Assembly: GCA_029532415.1 (NCBI GenBank)
Contig: JAQOTA010000050.1
Coordinates: 2,728,001 to 2,792,000, forward strand
Origin: Marasmius tenuissimus
Lineage: Eukaryota > Basidiomycota > Agaricomycetes > Agaricales > Marasmiaceae
Length of the DNA stretch: 64,000 nucleotides
Direction of reading: 5' to 3'
Within the stretch, counting starts at the first letter, position 1, and every line of letters begins with the position of its first letter. The notes below the pieces were generated by a model, which saw only the letters and a program-made list of their open reading frames with translations, did not search any database and was not told the origin of the DNA. Below are positions 31,674 through 42,827 of this stretch, piece after piece. The translations under genes were made by a program, and so were the position numbers.

Positions 31674-34157
31674 TCAACCACTCATACCCATCATTGGCAG
31701 TGACGCTGCCTTACCATTCCCTATCGCATCCAGAATCCTCTGCGCTTTCCTTTGGACGCTCTCGCCGTACGCCTCCGTCTCCTCACTCGTGAAAAATTCC
31801 AGCTGTTCCCGCAGCTTCGGAATATTCCAGTTCTCCCTCCTCTTCAAGTCATGGTTGCGTGCAGTCTTGACGAAAGCATCCTTCATCATCAGCATCTCCC
31901 TAAAAACTCCATCAACCTCGTCTCGATCGGCCATTTCCTCTTGGTTCCCTTTGAGCTTGTAGCACATCCGACCGAGCACCCCGTGCCAATGGGCGAGCTG
32001 TATGTCTGTGATAGCATGTGTATCAGGCCCGGGCACAGAATTTGACGATGTCTGTAGGGGTTTGGGATTGGAGACAGTTATGGAGCGAGGACGTGGTTTG
32101 ACTTCTTTGGCAGCGAGTCGGGTTTTGGCCGTAGGTCTAGGCCTCGTGGGTTTATGAATGTTGTTGGAGAGAGGATTGAGACCGATAGAGGTTGAAGAGG
32201 GTGGTTGCACAGCTGTAGAGAAGTAGGATGCGGAAGGACCTGCAGTGACCTGGTTGGACGGAGGGAGCCTTGGACGCTTCACCAAGGGTTCGGTCAAGTC
32301 GTTCACTTTGGGCCTCTGTTTCCTCTTCGTCTTCTGATCCCTCGTATATATTTGAATGTAATTCCGAGACGTGGTCGCCCGGGCTGCAACAGGAGAATAG
32401 CTGGCGGTATGCGGTTGAGGCACGGATGAGGAAGAGTCGGTCGAGAGCGTTGAATTGGTAGGCGAAACTGGAGACACGATTTCTTCATCACTCCCAACGA
32501 TCCACAACGCACCGCAAGAAAGCTCGAGCTCTCCTTCAACCGACTCCATACCAAAATCTCGGTATTTGATTGGCACCGGATTCGCTACCAATCCATCCTC
32601 CTCGATGTGTCCCTCCTCCTGCCCGTTGTTGGAGCAACCGCCAGGGTGGCGCGTCTGCCGCTCAGTTCCTGGTGAACTGGGGTCGTTGCTTCTGAAAGAA
32701 TTTCCTTCCTCTACGCCGCTCGAGACATGGTTGTGGATAGTCTGAGGGATTTCATCGACCCCGAAGGTAGGTGCAGCTGAGAGACTTTGGTGATCGAATG
32801 AAGGTGGATCGGAAGGGTACGCCAGCTCGTCGACATTGCCGTCCGAACCATCATTACTGCCCTCCTCTCCATCTCCAGCCTGCTCGTTGTGTCCAAGATC
32901 TTCTTCATCGCCGTCCACATCAATGCCATCGTTGATGCTGTCAGTGGCTCCCGCACTGCATTTGTCATCGCTTTCGTGAGATGAGAGCGCGGGTTCTGGC
33001 GAAGGTGATGGAAGACCATGCCGCGTAGGGGATAACAACGGAGATTCCGGTGGGTCGCTCGCTAAGAATGGCGTCCCATCTCTCTGAAGATTACGGTTAC
33101 TCGGCAATGGGTATGCGAAGGGTTCGGGGGTTGAGTATTCTGATACTGGTGTTGGAAGATGTGTTTGCGAGATAGAGCAAGTTGGGGTGCCTGTACTTTG
33201 TTCGATGGCCTGAGTTACCGCCTGTGATGTCGCCTGCGGGTCGGGACTGAAATCATTTGACTCCCAATCCATGGCGTTGGGGTCGCTATCATCCGCTGCA
33301 GATTCGCCATGAAATTGATACTTTGTCTGTTGAATTGGTGCGAACCGACCTTCAACATGCATATTTTCTTCCTCTTTTTCATCGCCAATTGTTTCCTCTG
33401 CATTTTCCTGAGATTCTGTGGGTGTTTCGACGGTTTGTTGATGAAGGTTGTGATGCAAGAGATTCTTGCTGTTGAACAGATGGATCAGATTGATCCGACG
33501 TGATGCCTCGCGCAGCGCTTCCTGGGAAGGCAGTTGGGCGCTCGGCGCCGATGATGTTGATGAGGGCGGGTCCTGTGTGAAGGTTATCACTCGCGTCACC
33601 GCGCCGCCATCATTCCCCCTTTCAACATTGCCACTATCACCAAGATGATCTGCATCCATTTCTGTACTAATAGGTAATTGGCTATCAAAAATTTTGGTGG
33701 AGAATAGGGGGTCTGCCCATTGAACTCCTTTGGAAGGTGTTAGTTTCTGTACATCCCATGGTTTGTTTGGTAACTTACCATCAGAGTTTGGAGAATGCAA
33801 TCTACTAGCACTACCAGATTTGATGCATGAACGGCAATGATGGTGATGTGCTGAGTGCTGGGGGCCTTCAAAGGCATTGTCTGTAAGAACAGCAGTCTGT
33901 GGGTTGCTATTCTGTGGCATATTCTTCATTGGAATTGTCTGAGCTGGAGCACAGACAACCTCTGAAGCTGTGGGGTTTTCTAGGCCTAAGCCTTGATCAT
34001 TGGTATGACCTTTAGATTTGATTAACATCTGGAGAGGTGTTAATTTGATGATGTAATTTTGATGATGATGATGATGGTATTGGTTCAAGAAAGAAAGGAT
34101 ACAATATTGCACCTCTGGCTTCTTATATACACAGAATGTTTGGCCAATGCTTGGCAT
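31674..34157 (-). CDS. Large disordered protein of unknown function
   Basis: One long frame with a probable in-frame 51-bp intron at 33778-33728 (GTAAGT donor, CTAAC branch, AAG acceptor), giving about 810 residues from 34157 or about 767 from ATG 34028. The latter directly follows a good acceptor (CTCTCCAG), so the first exon may lie further upstream. Most of the protein is Ser/Pro/acidic and probably disordered, with a nuclear-type basic stretch KTKRKQRPK and KRPRLPP. The C-terminal ~130 residues look folded: AHWHGVLGRMCYKLKGNQEE, VFREMLMMKDAFVKTARNHD, WNIPKLREQLEFFTSEET. I do not recognise this domain. The N-terminal ~125 residues lie in a nearly CpG-free tract. Confidence 0.7.
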   Translation of the reverse strand: MPSIGQTFCVYKKPEVQYCILSFLNQYHHHHHQNYIIKLTPLQMLIKSKGHTNDQGLGLENPTASEVVCAPAQTIPMKNMPQNSNPQTAVLTDNAFEGPQHSAHHHHCRSCIKSGSASRLHSPNSDGKLPNKPWDVQKLTPSKGVQWADPLFSTKIFDSQLPISTEMDADHLGDSGNVERGNDGGAVTRVITFTQDPPSSTSSAPSAQLPSQEALREASRRINLIHLFNSKNLLHHNLHQQTVETPTESQENAEETIGDEKEEENMHVEGRFAPIQQTKYQFHGESAADDSDPNAMDWESNDFSPDPQATSQAVTQAIEQSTGTPTCSISQTHLPTPVSEYSTPEPFAYPLPSNRNLQRDGTPFLASDPPESPLLSPTRHGLPSPSPEPALSSHESDDKCSAGATDSINDGIDVDGDEEDLGHNEQAGDGEEGSNDGSDGNVDELAYPSDPPSFDHQSLSAAPTFGVDEIPQTIHNHVSSGVEEGNSFRSNDPSSPGTERQTRHPGGCSNNGQEEGHIEEDGLVANPVPIKYRDFGMESVEGELELSCGALWIVGSDEEIVSPVSPTNSTLSTDSSSSVPQPHTASYSPVAARATTSRNYIQIYTRDQKTKRKQRPKVNDLTEPLVKRPRLPPSNQVTAGPSASYFSTAVQPPSSTSIGLNPLSNNIHKPTRPRPTAKTRLAAKEVKPRPRSITVSNPKPLQTSSNSVPGPDTHAITDIQLAHWHGVLGRMCYKLKGNQEEMADRDEVDGVFREMLMMKDAFVKTARNHDLKRRENWNIPKLREQLEFFTSEETEAYGESVQRKAQRILDAIGNGKAASLPMMGMSG

Positions 34158-34737
34158 GTATGTGGTCTTATTTACACTCTAAATTTCCCACAGAAGCCAC
34201 AGAACCATGTGGAACCATGTGAAGTTAACCCCTAATGAGGATGGTCCAGGCTTTTGCTTCAATATGATTGGTTGATTTGCCCTGTTGTCACTTCTATATC
34301 TGTCTAGATCTGTACATATGACTCAGGATGAGACTTCTCCCTATCTTGTGTTCTTGTCTGGTTGCTGAAGAAGCAAACACATGTGCAAGAGATCTTTCTA
34401 GAACCTGAGAGACAGAAAGTTCAAAATTGGACATCACCCTTTTGGAACACTCTACATGTAAAAAAATAACCCTCTGTTCAAATTTCATATTTATAGCTAC
34501 AATGCTGCAGCACATGCCAGAAGCAACTTGTTTGACAAGTGGCAGTTGTGTGGCATTGCCACTGTGATTTGTGATGAAAGAAAGCAGTGAGGAAGAGTGT
34601 GGCAGTGAAGGAAACTTCTAGCAGCATGAGCCAGGCCAATTTCCAGTTCCAGTTGGGTGCCCACCTTCTGAGAGTGTATTTCTCTCACAAATTGTGGAAG
34701 GAAAGGTTTATAAGTGAATGAAACTGGATGTGATGTG
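34158..34737. other. CpG-free intergenic DNA
   Basis: No CpG dinucleotide is visible here and TG/CA are abundant. The same composition covers the 5' end of the neighbouring gene (from about 33655). No transposase-like frame or clear terminal repeats; probably an old, methylated and decayed element, which is inference. Confidence 0.5.
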
Positions 34738-34935
34738 TGATGTGACCGGGCCCCGGTCACATCAGTGTCAAAAAAATATAATGTGCTTGGGAACCTATGA
34801 CGGCTTGACAAGGTCGCAAAAGCATATTTTACAGATTCTGGTGAGTGGTCCACTCAATGTCCACCATTGTGGCACTGGACGTGACATGTCACATTACGGT
34901 GACATGCGCCGTGATGGTGACCCAGTCTGGGTCAC
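34738..34935. repeat. Cluster of GTGAC/GTCAC palindromes
   Basis: 34738-34764 is a perfect inverted repeat with 13-bp arms around one central base, containing GTGACCGGG-C-CCCGGTCAC. Near 34879 is GTGACATGTCAC (12-bp palindrome), and near 34916-34935 GTGACCCAG-T-CTGGGTCAC (9-bp arms). They sit just beyond the CpG-free tract and upstream of the HEI10-like gene (start 35005). Confidence 0.7.
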
Positions 34936-35004
34936 GTCTAAGGGGTAGTCACGCAATCGCGACGCGTTTGGCGCCTTGCCAAAGCTTGACCTCCAACCGA
35001 CGCC

Positions 35005-36923
35005 ATGGACACAGAACTGAAATGTAATCGCTTGACGTGCCGCAAATCCTTGAACGATAAAGCAGTTGTGGTACGTGTCTTTCTGGAACTCCCAACATCT
35101 CGTGCTTAATTCAACATTCGATCCATTAGACGACTTGTGAGTATCTGGGAAGTGTCTTGTGCGACAGGAGTTCACAATATAACCGTCAGGTTCTCATATA
35201 TTCTGCGGTAAGTCAGGTTGTATAGCCTTAGGAATGACACTGAACCCTATATTTTACAGTCGATTGCGCGAATGAACTTTTCAACGCGTCTCGTCTATGT
35301 CCAGGTTCGTCTTGTTCGCTGAAGGGGTTTGGACGCATATGGATATGAGAACGGTGTACCAGCTTGCGAATCTCAGCTCTCCGAACCGTGCGTTGTCCTT
35401 TGACTCATACTGATGGCCCAGAACTGACCTCGCGAATCGGTTAGGGACGACGTAGTGGTAAGGCGCTTCGAGCGTACCGATTTATCGCGGTTTCCCATTC
35501 TGCGCGACAGGTCTGCTCTCTACACCCATCCAACGACTATAAGACGGTGAGCCAAGTGCATACGTCGACCCTTCCCAGCGGCTCAACCAATGCAAAGTCG
35601 GTTCTATCAGGATTGGCGCCTTCCATCATCCTAGAAGTTTGCAGTCGGTCCGTCCTTCATCCACCGTGTCAATACATCTTTGAATGGTAGTATGCGTGAC
35701 GAACAGCGCGATCGCTTTCTGGCAGTACCAAATTCACCAAGAGAAGTAGTCGCCGAATTCAATCCCCAAAACGGAGTACGACGGCACTTACATTACTCCC
35801 AAGCACTTTCCAGCAAGCCGTCTTGCGAAATCTCAACGACAAGAACTCGCAGCTACAAAAGCAACTTGATAATGTCATTCGAGAAGGTAATGTCTATCTT
35901 CGCGACTGTCAACCTATGACTTCCTCTATTCTATGATAGCGAATAGCGAAATAGCTTTGCTGAACAACAAGAGAACCGGTATGTCCGCATTTTGTGACCT
36001 GGAGCATTCCCTCGTGTTGATCAACCCCTCACAGAACTAGAGCGTGATCTCGAAGTTGAGAAGCGGAAGGTCAGGGATCTGCAAGAGGCAAATCGGGAGG
36101 CAGAGAAGGAGTACCAGAAACTGAAGGTTCGTGTGTCACCGTTTTGACTCTTTCCTTTCTCATTTCCTCGTTTTCGTCAGCTGCAACACGATAAGATCAA
36201 ACGGAAGACAGTGCTTGCTCCAAGTCTGGCTACGAACGTCAACAACGGCACAAACGAGGAGCCACGTCTGATGAAGACGTTCCCTCCGGGTGCGGCCAAC
36301 GCAGTTGACATTGGTGCTGTGGTTGGAGGAATGGAAGCCAACGGGGTACGCGTCCTTTCGCAGATATTTTCGTCTCAATTCGTTCATTCTACCCAGATCC
36401 AACGAACGCCGCTCGTCAACCGCACCGGGACATTCCCCGGATTCCAGAGGGGAAGTCGCAGCAGCAGCAATGGCAGTGGCGAAGGGCAGGGGTGGGCACA
36501 ACCTCCCGCGGTCAATGCGGTTGCACATCAGCAGTCGGCACACCCTCAACAGCGTGGATGGGGTAGAGGGACGATCCGGCAGCAGCAACAGCCCAACAGA
36601 CGAACATCACTGGCAGTCGATTCTACACGCGCGGGTTACATCTCTGACCGCTCTGACAGCGCGAACGAAGTCGAAAATCTACTTATCACTGGTGACCACG
36701 GACCTCCTTACGCCAATCGCGTTACAGCCTCGGGATGGCAAGCTGCGCCGAATGCCATTCAACGTCCACGGCCGTCTGCCGGGGCTCAACCTCAACGAGG
36801 TAAGTAATAGATTGCGTTACATGGTTCTGCTTTGACCTTCCCGTAGTCTTTTCCGTAAACCCGAGCAAACTGCCTTCTGCCTCTGGTACCTTCAGGCCCG
36901 CCAGAATCTCCGGCAGTCGTTGA
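35005..36923 (+). CDS. HEI10: HEI10/CCNB1IP1-like RING protein
   Basis: A meiotic RING-finger, coiled-coil protein that in other organisms promotes crossover designation on the synaptonemal complex. Fifteen exons: 35005-35070, 35130-35136, 35190-35207, 35260-35304, 35363-35387, 35445-35457, 35511-35546, 35598-35647, 35707-35745, 35804-35886, 35940-35978, 36035-36126, 36181-36345, 36397-36799, 36847-36923; 1158 bp, 385 residues. The RING reads CNRLTC, TTCSHIFCVDCANELF, ASRLCPAC; then DDVVVCSLHPSNDYKT, APSIILEVCSRAIAFWQYQI, a coiled coil (NLNDKNSQLQKQLDNVIREA to QKLKLQHDKIKRK) and a Gln/Arg/Ser-rich tail. Every junction preserves phase and the expected motif. Exons 2 (7 bp) and 6 (13 bp) are micro-exons. 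Confidence 0.9.
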
Positions 36924-38234
36924 TGGGGTCAAACATGCTATCAATCGGTTTCCTTGTTCCAATTCGTTCTCATTCAAGACAGGACCCTCGTTTACTCCAC
37001 AGGACGGTGAAATATGTACTTCCACCGAAAACATGTACCTATATACTGTGTGCCAACTTCGCTTCTCTCAGTATTTGTCGGTCAGGCTTCGGCATATTGT
37101 CATGAAATTGGAAACTCGAATGTCGTAGGGGACACGCGAGCTCCGGTAACATTTCGCAATGCATAACTACTTAGATACGTATGAAGTATGAACGATCTGA
37201 TACGTACAGAGCAATTGAATGGGGTAAAAACGGGATTTGAGAAAGGAGGAATGGCGGGCAGAAGAAATGAGGGTTGATTCGGGAGGGAGGGGTACAAGAA
37301 GGGACAGTGGGGGGAAAAAGGAAGATGGGGAGATGCTTCAAGAAATATCAGATCCGAAAGTGAGTACTAGTCGGGAGAGTTTGAAGAGAGAAACGATCAA
37401 GAGAAAAAAGGTAAGGAGAAGGGCGACGACGTCGCAAGTAAGATGTTTTTGGATTTTCGTTTCCAGAATCTATTAGCACACCGATCCGGGAGGGTGTCTC
37501 CAGCCGGTATCCGTGACGTGAAGGTGGGGTGACCAAATCCAGAAAAATCGTAGACATCGCGAACGATGGGATGTGGGCGGGGTGAAGCTATGAGGAGGAA
37601 GGGCGGGGAGGGGAGAAGTCGACGGAATAAATACCGAGGATATCGAGGGTCAAAAGAAAGGAAGAGATAGGAAGGAAGTGCGACACAAAACATCATGAAG
37701 AATAATATAGAAAAGCACGGCGGCATATTTAGAGCGTGCAACTAGTTGAGCAGCAGAAAGTGTAGTCCGTATGATGGAGTCAACCAAGATGGGCTGTTAT
37801 CAATGTCCAGTTTCCTCCAGGGGAAACGTGGACAGTACATGAAGTCGAAACCCCACGGACATTGATAAGCCAAATCGAAATTATGTTTGAATACAATGAG
37901 AAGAAAGGAAGGGCCGTTATTGCGTAGAGGCAGAAGTGTATGTTGAGGATATGGGGCCCGTGGAAACAATATGACACAACTGACGACGAGAAAGACCAAA
38001 GAATCGAATATGGACAGTGGAGTCGGAAAAGAAGTCACAAATACAACCATCGCTTGGGGAAGTGACTGTGTAGATCACCAAACGCATTAGTGCCCTTGGT
38101 ATGTCGGACGGAGGTGGTATGGTAGCGTGGCAATGGCAAACGACAGGCGGAAACATGCAAGTCTATTGAGGAGCTTGTAAAAAATCGAGGTGCTCCTTGA
38201 TGCAGAGGGACAACGGGGGAAACGGCAACTGGGC
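36924..38234. other. Intergenic, strand-asymmetric purine/pyrimidine DNA
   Basis: About 1.3 kb between convergent gene ends. 37220-37440 is strongly purine-rich on the plus strand (repeated AGGAGG, GGGAGAG, AGAAGG). Several minus-strand frames exist only because of the resulting Ser/Pro/Phe bias. Probably a long 3' untranslated region or spacer; nothing coding is convincing. Confidence 0.4.
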
Positions 38235-40590
38235 TCATGTCTGAAGCCACGTATAGTTGGGTGGGAGAGGTGCGAAGAGCGTGTGGTGGTATGCATACGT
38301 CGAGCCCCAACCGCTCTGGTGGCGAATCGGCGGAAGTTCGAGGCCAGACATATGCGGTTCGGCGTGCCTCAAGTCACTACGCGACTGAGAGAACGAGCGC
38401 ATATGATTACGCGACTGTGAAGTATCCTGGTCATGAGAGAGTGATTGCGAACGAGAATGAGACATCGGGAATGGTGGGGGAACAAGTAAAGGAGCACAGT
38501 GATTATAGACCGGAGGAGGCGGCGGGTGCTGAAGAGTAGGCATTTCATACGAATAGCCGATGCCAGGCTGAACTTCGGCAGTCGAGTAGGCATTAAACAT
38601 CCACTGGCTCTGGTAGGCCTCTCGGACATGATGGTATGATGGAGGTGGGGGTATGCAGTGAAGTTGTTCGCGGGAGTGGGTTGCACAGCAACGTAGCGTC
38701 CATACATACGATTGCTGTCTCGAAGTATGGGTTCATCGGCAGCTGGACTCCACCTCGCGGGGGGAGGAAGACCTTTTCCTCCGTTTTGGCTCATCTCCCA
38801 AGACATCGGTTTCTCGCCCATGTGGTAGCTGTGACGGTTGGTGCTGATGTTGCCGATGCGCCTCTTTGGTACGTACTCCTTCCTTAGCGGTCCATCCCCG
38901 TCGAGATCGAACTCGATGGGACTCGTCGCCTGTTCTTTCTGCATCCGCTCCCTCTTGCGCTCCTCCAGCCCGAGGAATACAGGTTGCGGGTTCTTCGGGT
39001 CGAAGTTGCAGGCAGCCGGTGCTTGTATGATCTCCTCGAGTGCCATGCGAATGATGGAGGAGGGATTGGAGGAGGGACGGCCGATAGGCTGAGGATGGGC
39101 AGGGGACGACAGCGCCAAATGATACGACATGACGTGGGACAACCATTGCGACCAGTCTTTCGGGGAAATGGACAGGTCGTATCTGAATATGTCGAGAGCC
39201 AACGACTCCAACTTGTTCAGACTCTGAACTGGGATGTTGGAGATAGTGTGCCTAGGGGAAATTTTTAATATCTAGCGGACGGAACCAAGCGAGGAACGTA
39301 CCATGTCTTGTTGGAGAACGTATGGTCGTCCAACCATTTGTTTGCAAGCATGCACCCTAGCACAATCAACCGGAAAGGTGCCGTACCTTCCATGGTTTCC
39401 CGGTCGCTATTTCGGTCACCAAACAGGGCCAACCTAAAATGAAGCTCCCCAACATCCATGTTTGACGGAGCAACGCTGAAAGCAACAGGAAGCTTTACGA
39501 TGTACCACAACGCCAAGAAAATCGCGGAGGGTTGAAGAAGGGTCGACAGGAGCAAGGAATGGACGGATGTGGCTAGGTACGGCGGGGGAGGCGCTGTGAA
39601 AACCTTCACGGGGGCGATTCTAATGTTCGACCAGAAGTCAGTAACCCACGGTCAAACCAATAATGCTAGAACTCACGGTGAACGAGAGACAAAAGAAGGC
39701 AGGTTGCTACCGGTAGTGCAGGCTTTCCAAACGAAGTTGGCAATCCAGTCCGACAGAGGCTCGGAGAGTTTCCGATATCCTGCGGTGGCGGTAGGGGCAA
39801 CAAGGTCAGGGACCGCTGCGGGAGCCGGTACAGGCTCTTGGGGTAGCTCTGCTATGGGCGGCAAAGAGTAGAACTGCGCCGTAGTTTTGACCTCTTGACA
39901 CCATCCTTGAGCAGCATAATGAGTGGCTGCAACAGCCTGGTCGACGTAATCAACAAATGGGGTGACGGGCTCAATGGGACTTGAGCCGAAATCGTGGCCA
40001 GTACTCCCGGTAGGTGACTCGTCTTCAAAGAAGGGAGTAAAAGTAGCCCCTCCGTACATGTCGTCGGCTTCCACTCCGGAAGTAAGGCGATCCACCTCCA
40101 TCTCCATCGCACCGTTTCCAACAGCTAGAGCGCGGGGTTCGTGAGTAGGCTCGTCGAGGTAGCCCTGGTGGGTAATGAGATGATGAGAATACATTTCGAC
40201 GTCCTCCTGGTGAACGACAGTGAGGTCCTGCGGCGAAGACAACAAGGGCGGAAGACACGCTTCAGCGCGAGATCCTTTAATAGCAGAAGCGTTGTCCGCA
40301 ACTGCCAACCCCTGGTGAAAACCCTGCTGGACGCCGCGGCGCTGGTGAGGGCTGATGTGATCTAAACTAGAATCTTCCTCCCAAATCCTGCGTGGCTTAC
40401 TCCTTCTCCACGACGGCAACGAGTTGATCCACTCTTCTCGAGTACCAAAGGACGGAGGGGGGCCGGTCGGGGACACGGGGAGAGTTCGTGTAAGATTCCT
40501 GAATGAGGCGGTTTTGCCGTTGTCAAAGAGACGTGGCTTGATGACTTGGTGGGCAGGTGGTTTGGAAACGCAAGGAACTGGAACTGGCAT
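38235..40590 (-). CDS. Cyclin-domain protein (Pcl/Pho80-like)
   Basis: Exons 40590-39677, 39619-39302, about 39251-38710 and 38620-38235 give about 720 residues. The cyclin box is in exons 2 and 3: YLATSVHSLLLSTLLQPSAI, LALWYIVKLPVAF, FRLIVLGCMLANKWLDDHTF, SNKTWHTISNIPVQSLNKLE and FRYDLSISPKDWSQWL. This resembles cyclins that partner Pho85-type kinases in fungi. The N-terminal 300 residues and the His/Ser/Pro-rich C-terminus are low complexity. The third intron is uncertain: donor GTATGT at 38709 with acceptor GAG (89 bp) or donor GTTGCT at 38692 (74 bp); both keep phase into the frame ending YTWLQT. Without splicing the frame breaks there. Confidence 0.8.
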
Positions 40591-42827
40591 CTGCTGCGAG
40601 AGAAACAGACGAGAGAAACAGCCAACTAGAAGAAGGCTGTAGACTCTTGCCTATTGACGAGGACTGTCTTCTGCTTCTCGGAGCAGAAAAGAGGACTCGA
40701 AGAGGTCGTGAAAATAGTCGTGAAAATGGATAAAGAGACTGCAAAGTAGACCGGGAGTTGACTACAAGGACTGGCAGACGCACAGCGAAGGCGTGCCTTT
40801 TAGGATCTGCAGAGGGAAATGGGGAGAGAGAGGTGGTGACGACGCTGCTGAGAGGTCACCAGGGAATCCGCAGGCTGCAGAAAAAAATCTGCGAGAAAAG
40901 ATCAGGGAAAAACGATCTCTTGAGCCAGGCCTGGGAGAGGCAAAGAGGAAACCAGGAGAGAGAGAAAGAGAAAAGGCCTGACAAGACCTTTACAGCGAGA
41001 TTTATCGACCTGGGAGAGTCGAAAGCCGTCGCCGGGTTCGAGCGTTGCGTTCAAGTTGGGACCCTTGGCCCTCACAGTCATATAGGTATTATGTAATCCA
41101 TTGTCCAAACGTGGCAGTTTTCGTTTTTCATTTTTTTCTGTAAATTTCTCAGCCGTTCCCAGCCCGCGGCTCGGTCCCGTCCCGTGGCCACAAATCTGTC
41201 ATATACTTTGTACCTTGTGGTCCTTGTGGTTGTCCTTCTCTCACATCGATGGAATACATTTGGGACATCTGGACCACAAGATTTGACTTAGCCTCCACCA
41301 GGGTTCCATTATCTTTCTCAGTATCGATTGCGGGGTCCCGTTCGGATCTCGACGGTCAAAACGATTGCCAACAGCCTCTAACAGCTGAGACTTCGCGGGC
41401 GAACCGGCTACGATCATTGTCGTTTTCCGCTTCCGCCCAAATCCTGACTACATTCGAGACACTGGAATATGTAACTACGTCGTAATACGTACAACTTATT
41501 GGGCTATCTGTCGAGATGGGCGGTAAAGTAATATACACCGGCCGTTGCATCCATCAAGATTGGAATCCTGTTTCGCCAAGAGGCGTGAATGGGTGACCAT
41601 GCTCGATATCACAGGGATTCTTCTCGCAAAACCCTCCTCCATAGCTCTTCCGCGAAGCTTCCTTTGCACCGACACCACGGTCGGTCAGGGCATCCGTCAC
41701 CACTCTAGAACTCAGTAACCAGTTGGCTGACCTACACTCAACGCCATGACGCCACCATCCCAGCCAAGTGACGTCGCTGGACCCCATAGCATGGCTCACC
41801 GCGGCTCATCAGGCGGCGCGAGATACTCCTACAGGATTAAAGATGTTGAATATAGCTCCTGCATTGAACCCGTATCGATCAGCGTAGTCCTGATATGGAA
41901 CACAGAACAATAAAATAGAACCCAACTAACTCACCTCAGGCCAGGTGACCGATGTAATTTCGCAGTCGGATTGTCGGAATGTGGTCAAGAGATTCTTTGT
42001 CCATCGCCGGTCGGTGATAGATCTTCCAGTCCGTTGCGCATATCAAGGGAGAGGAGATCTCTTGCAGGGGAGTGAAAGCACGGCTCCATGGGCGCAAAAA
42101 TGCACCGCGTTGACCCTTGCAAAAGTGACTCGGTTGAGGGACGGGTCAAAACTGTACGGAATGATAAACTCACATAGCGCAGTGGCACATGGACCTAAGC
42201 TGCCTTAATCCCGGTCTAACTTCCAAGTCGGCACGTCGGAAGTCGGTCGGAATGGGGGTGGTTAGCAAGAGGCCCGTAGCCTTGATTCGAGGGGGAGATC
42301 ACTCGAGTAATCAAGAGTTAGGTCCATTTCTGCGAGATGTACCCGAACCTGAGGGAGAGACGGTGAGTATGTACGTGAAACATGCTATAAAATCGGCACC
42401 GTGCATTAAAAACATCAGACCCTTATCCTGTGTCGGAATATTGGGGTGGCTTCAATCTCGTTGGGCTATTGAGCCCCAGAACGCTGTCCATGCTTATCTC
42501 AACTCGGTTAGCCGTGGAAATGCAGCTACCTGCCCTTTAGCAATTGACTTGGCGCTAAACATAAGGGGTCCATCGGACCAGCCAGTGGCGTAAGCAGCGG
42601 GCATACAATGCAGCTTTGACCAGCCGAAGAGGTGAGTCGAGGTATTTCGCATGGACCAGCTGGCAGTTTGACGCTAGTATGGTGACTACATTTCACAAAG
42701 TCCGACAAAGGTGTGCAGCGGCGGATTTCCGAGTCCCAGTATGGATTCCAAGGTAAATGTGCTTCTGCCTTGCATAGATTACTTTACATCGTTACCTAAC
42801 GACACATCATCATGAGTCTATCGCCTC
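40591..42827. other. Intergenic, no gene seen
   Basis: 2.2 kb. 40790-40990 is purine-rich on the plus strand (GGGAGAG, GAGAGAGAAAG) and probably 5' leader of the cyclin gene. From about 41500 to 42760 there are short frames on both strands without shared domain or intron pattern. Related ACCAGC/GCTGG strings recur between 42570 and 42665. I cannot assign a mobile element. Confidence 0.4.

Noticed and set aside
35436..35500. A-box-like GTAGTGGTAAGGCG
   Set aside because: No matching B box; it spans exon 6 and a splice donor of the HEI10 homologue.
37237..38310. Several minus-strand Ser/Pro/Phe-rich frames between HEI10 and the cyclin gene
   Set aside because: They come from purine/pyrimidine strand bias; no splice pattern, domain or start context.
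38600..38720. Apparent frameshift near the end of the cyclin gene
   Set aside because: A GT-AG intron with correct phase explains it, so I did not call a pseudogene.
40800..42760. Possible mobile element in the 2.2-kb gap
   Set aside because: No transposase or reverse-transcriptase motif, no clear terminal or target-site repeats found by eye.
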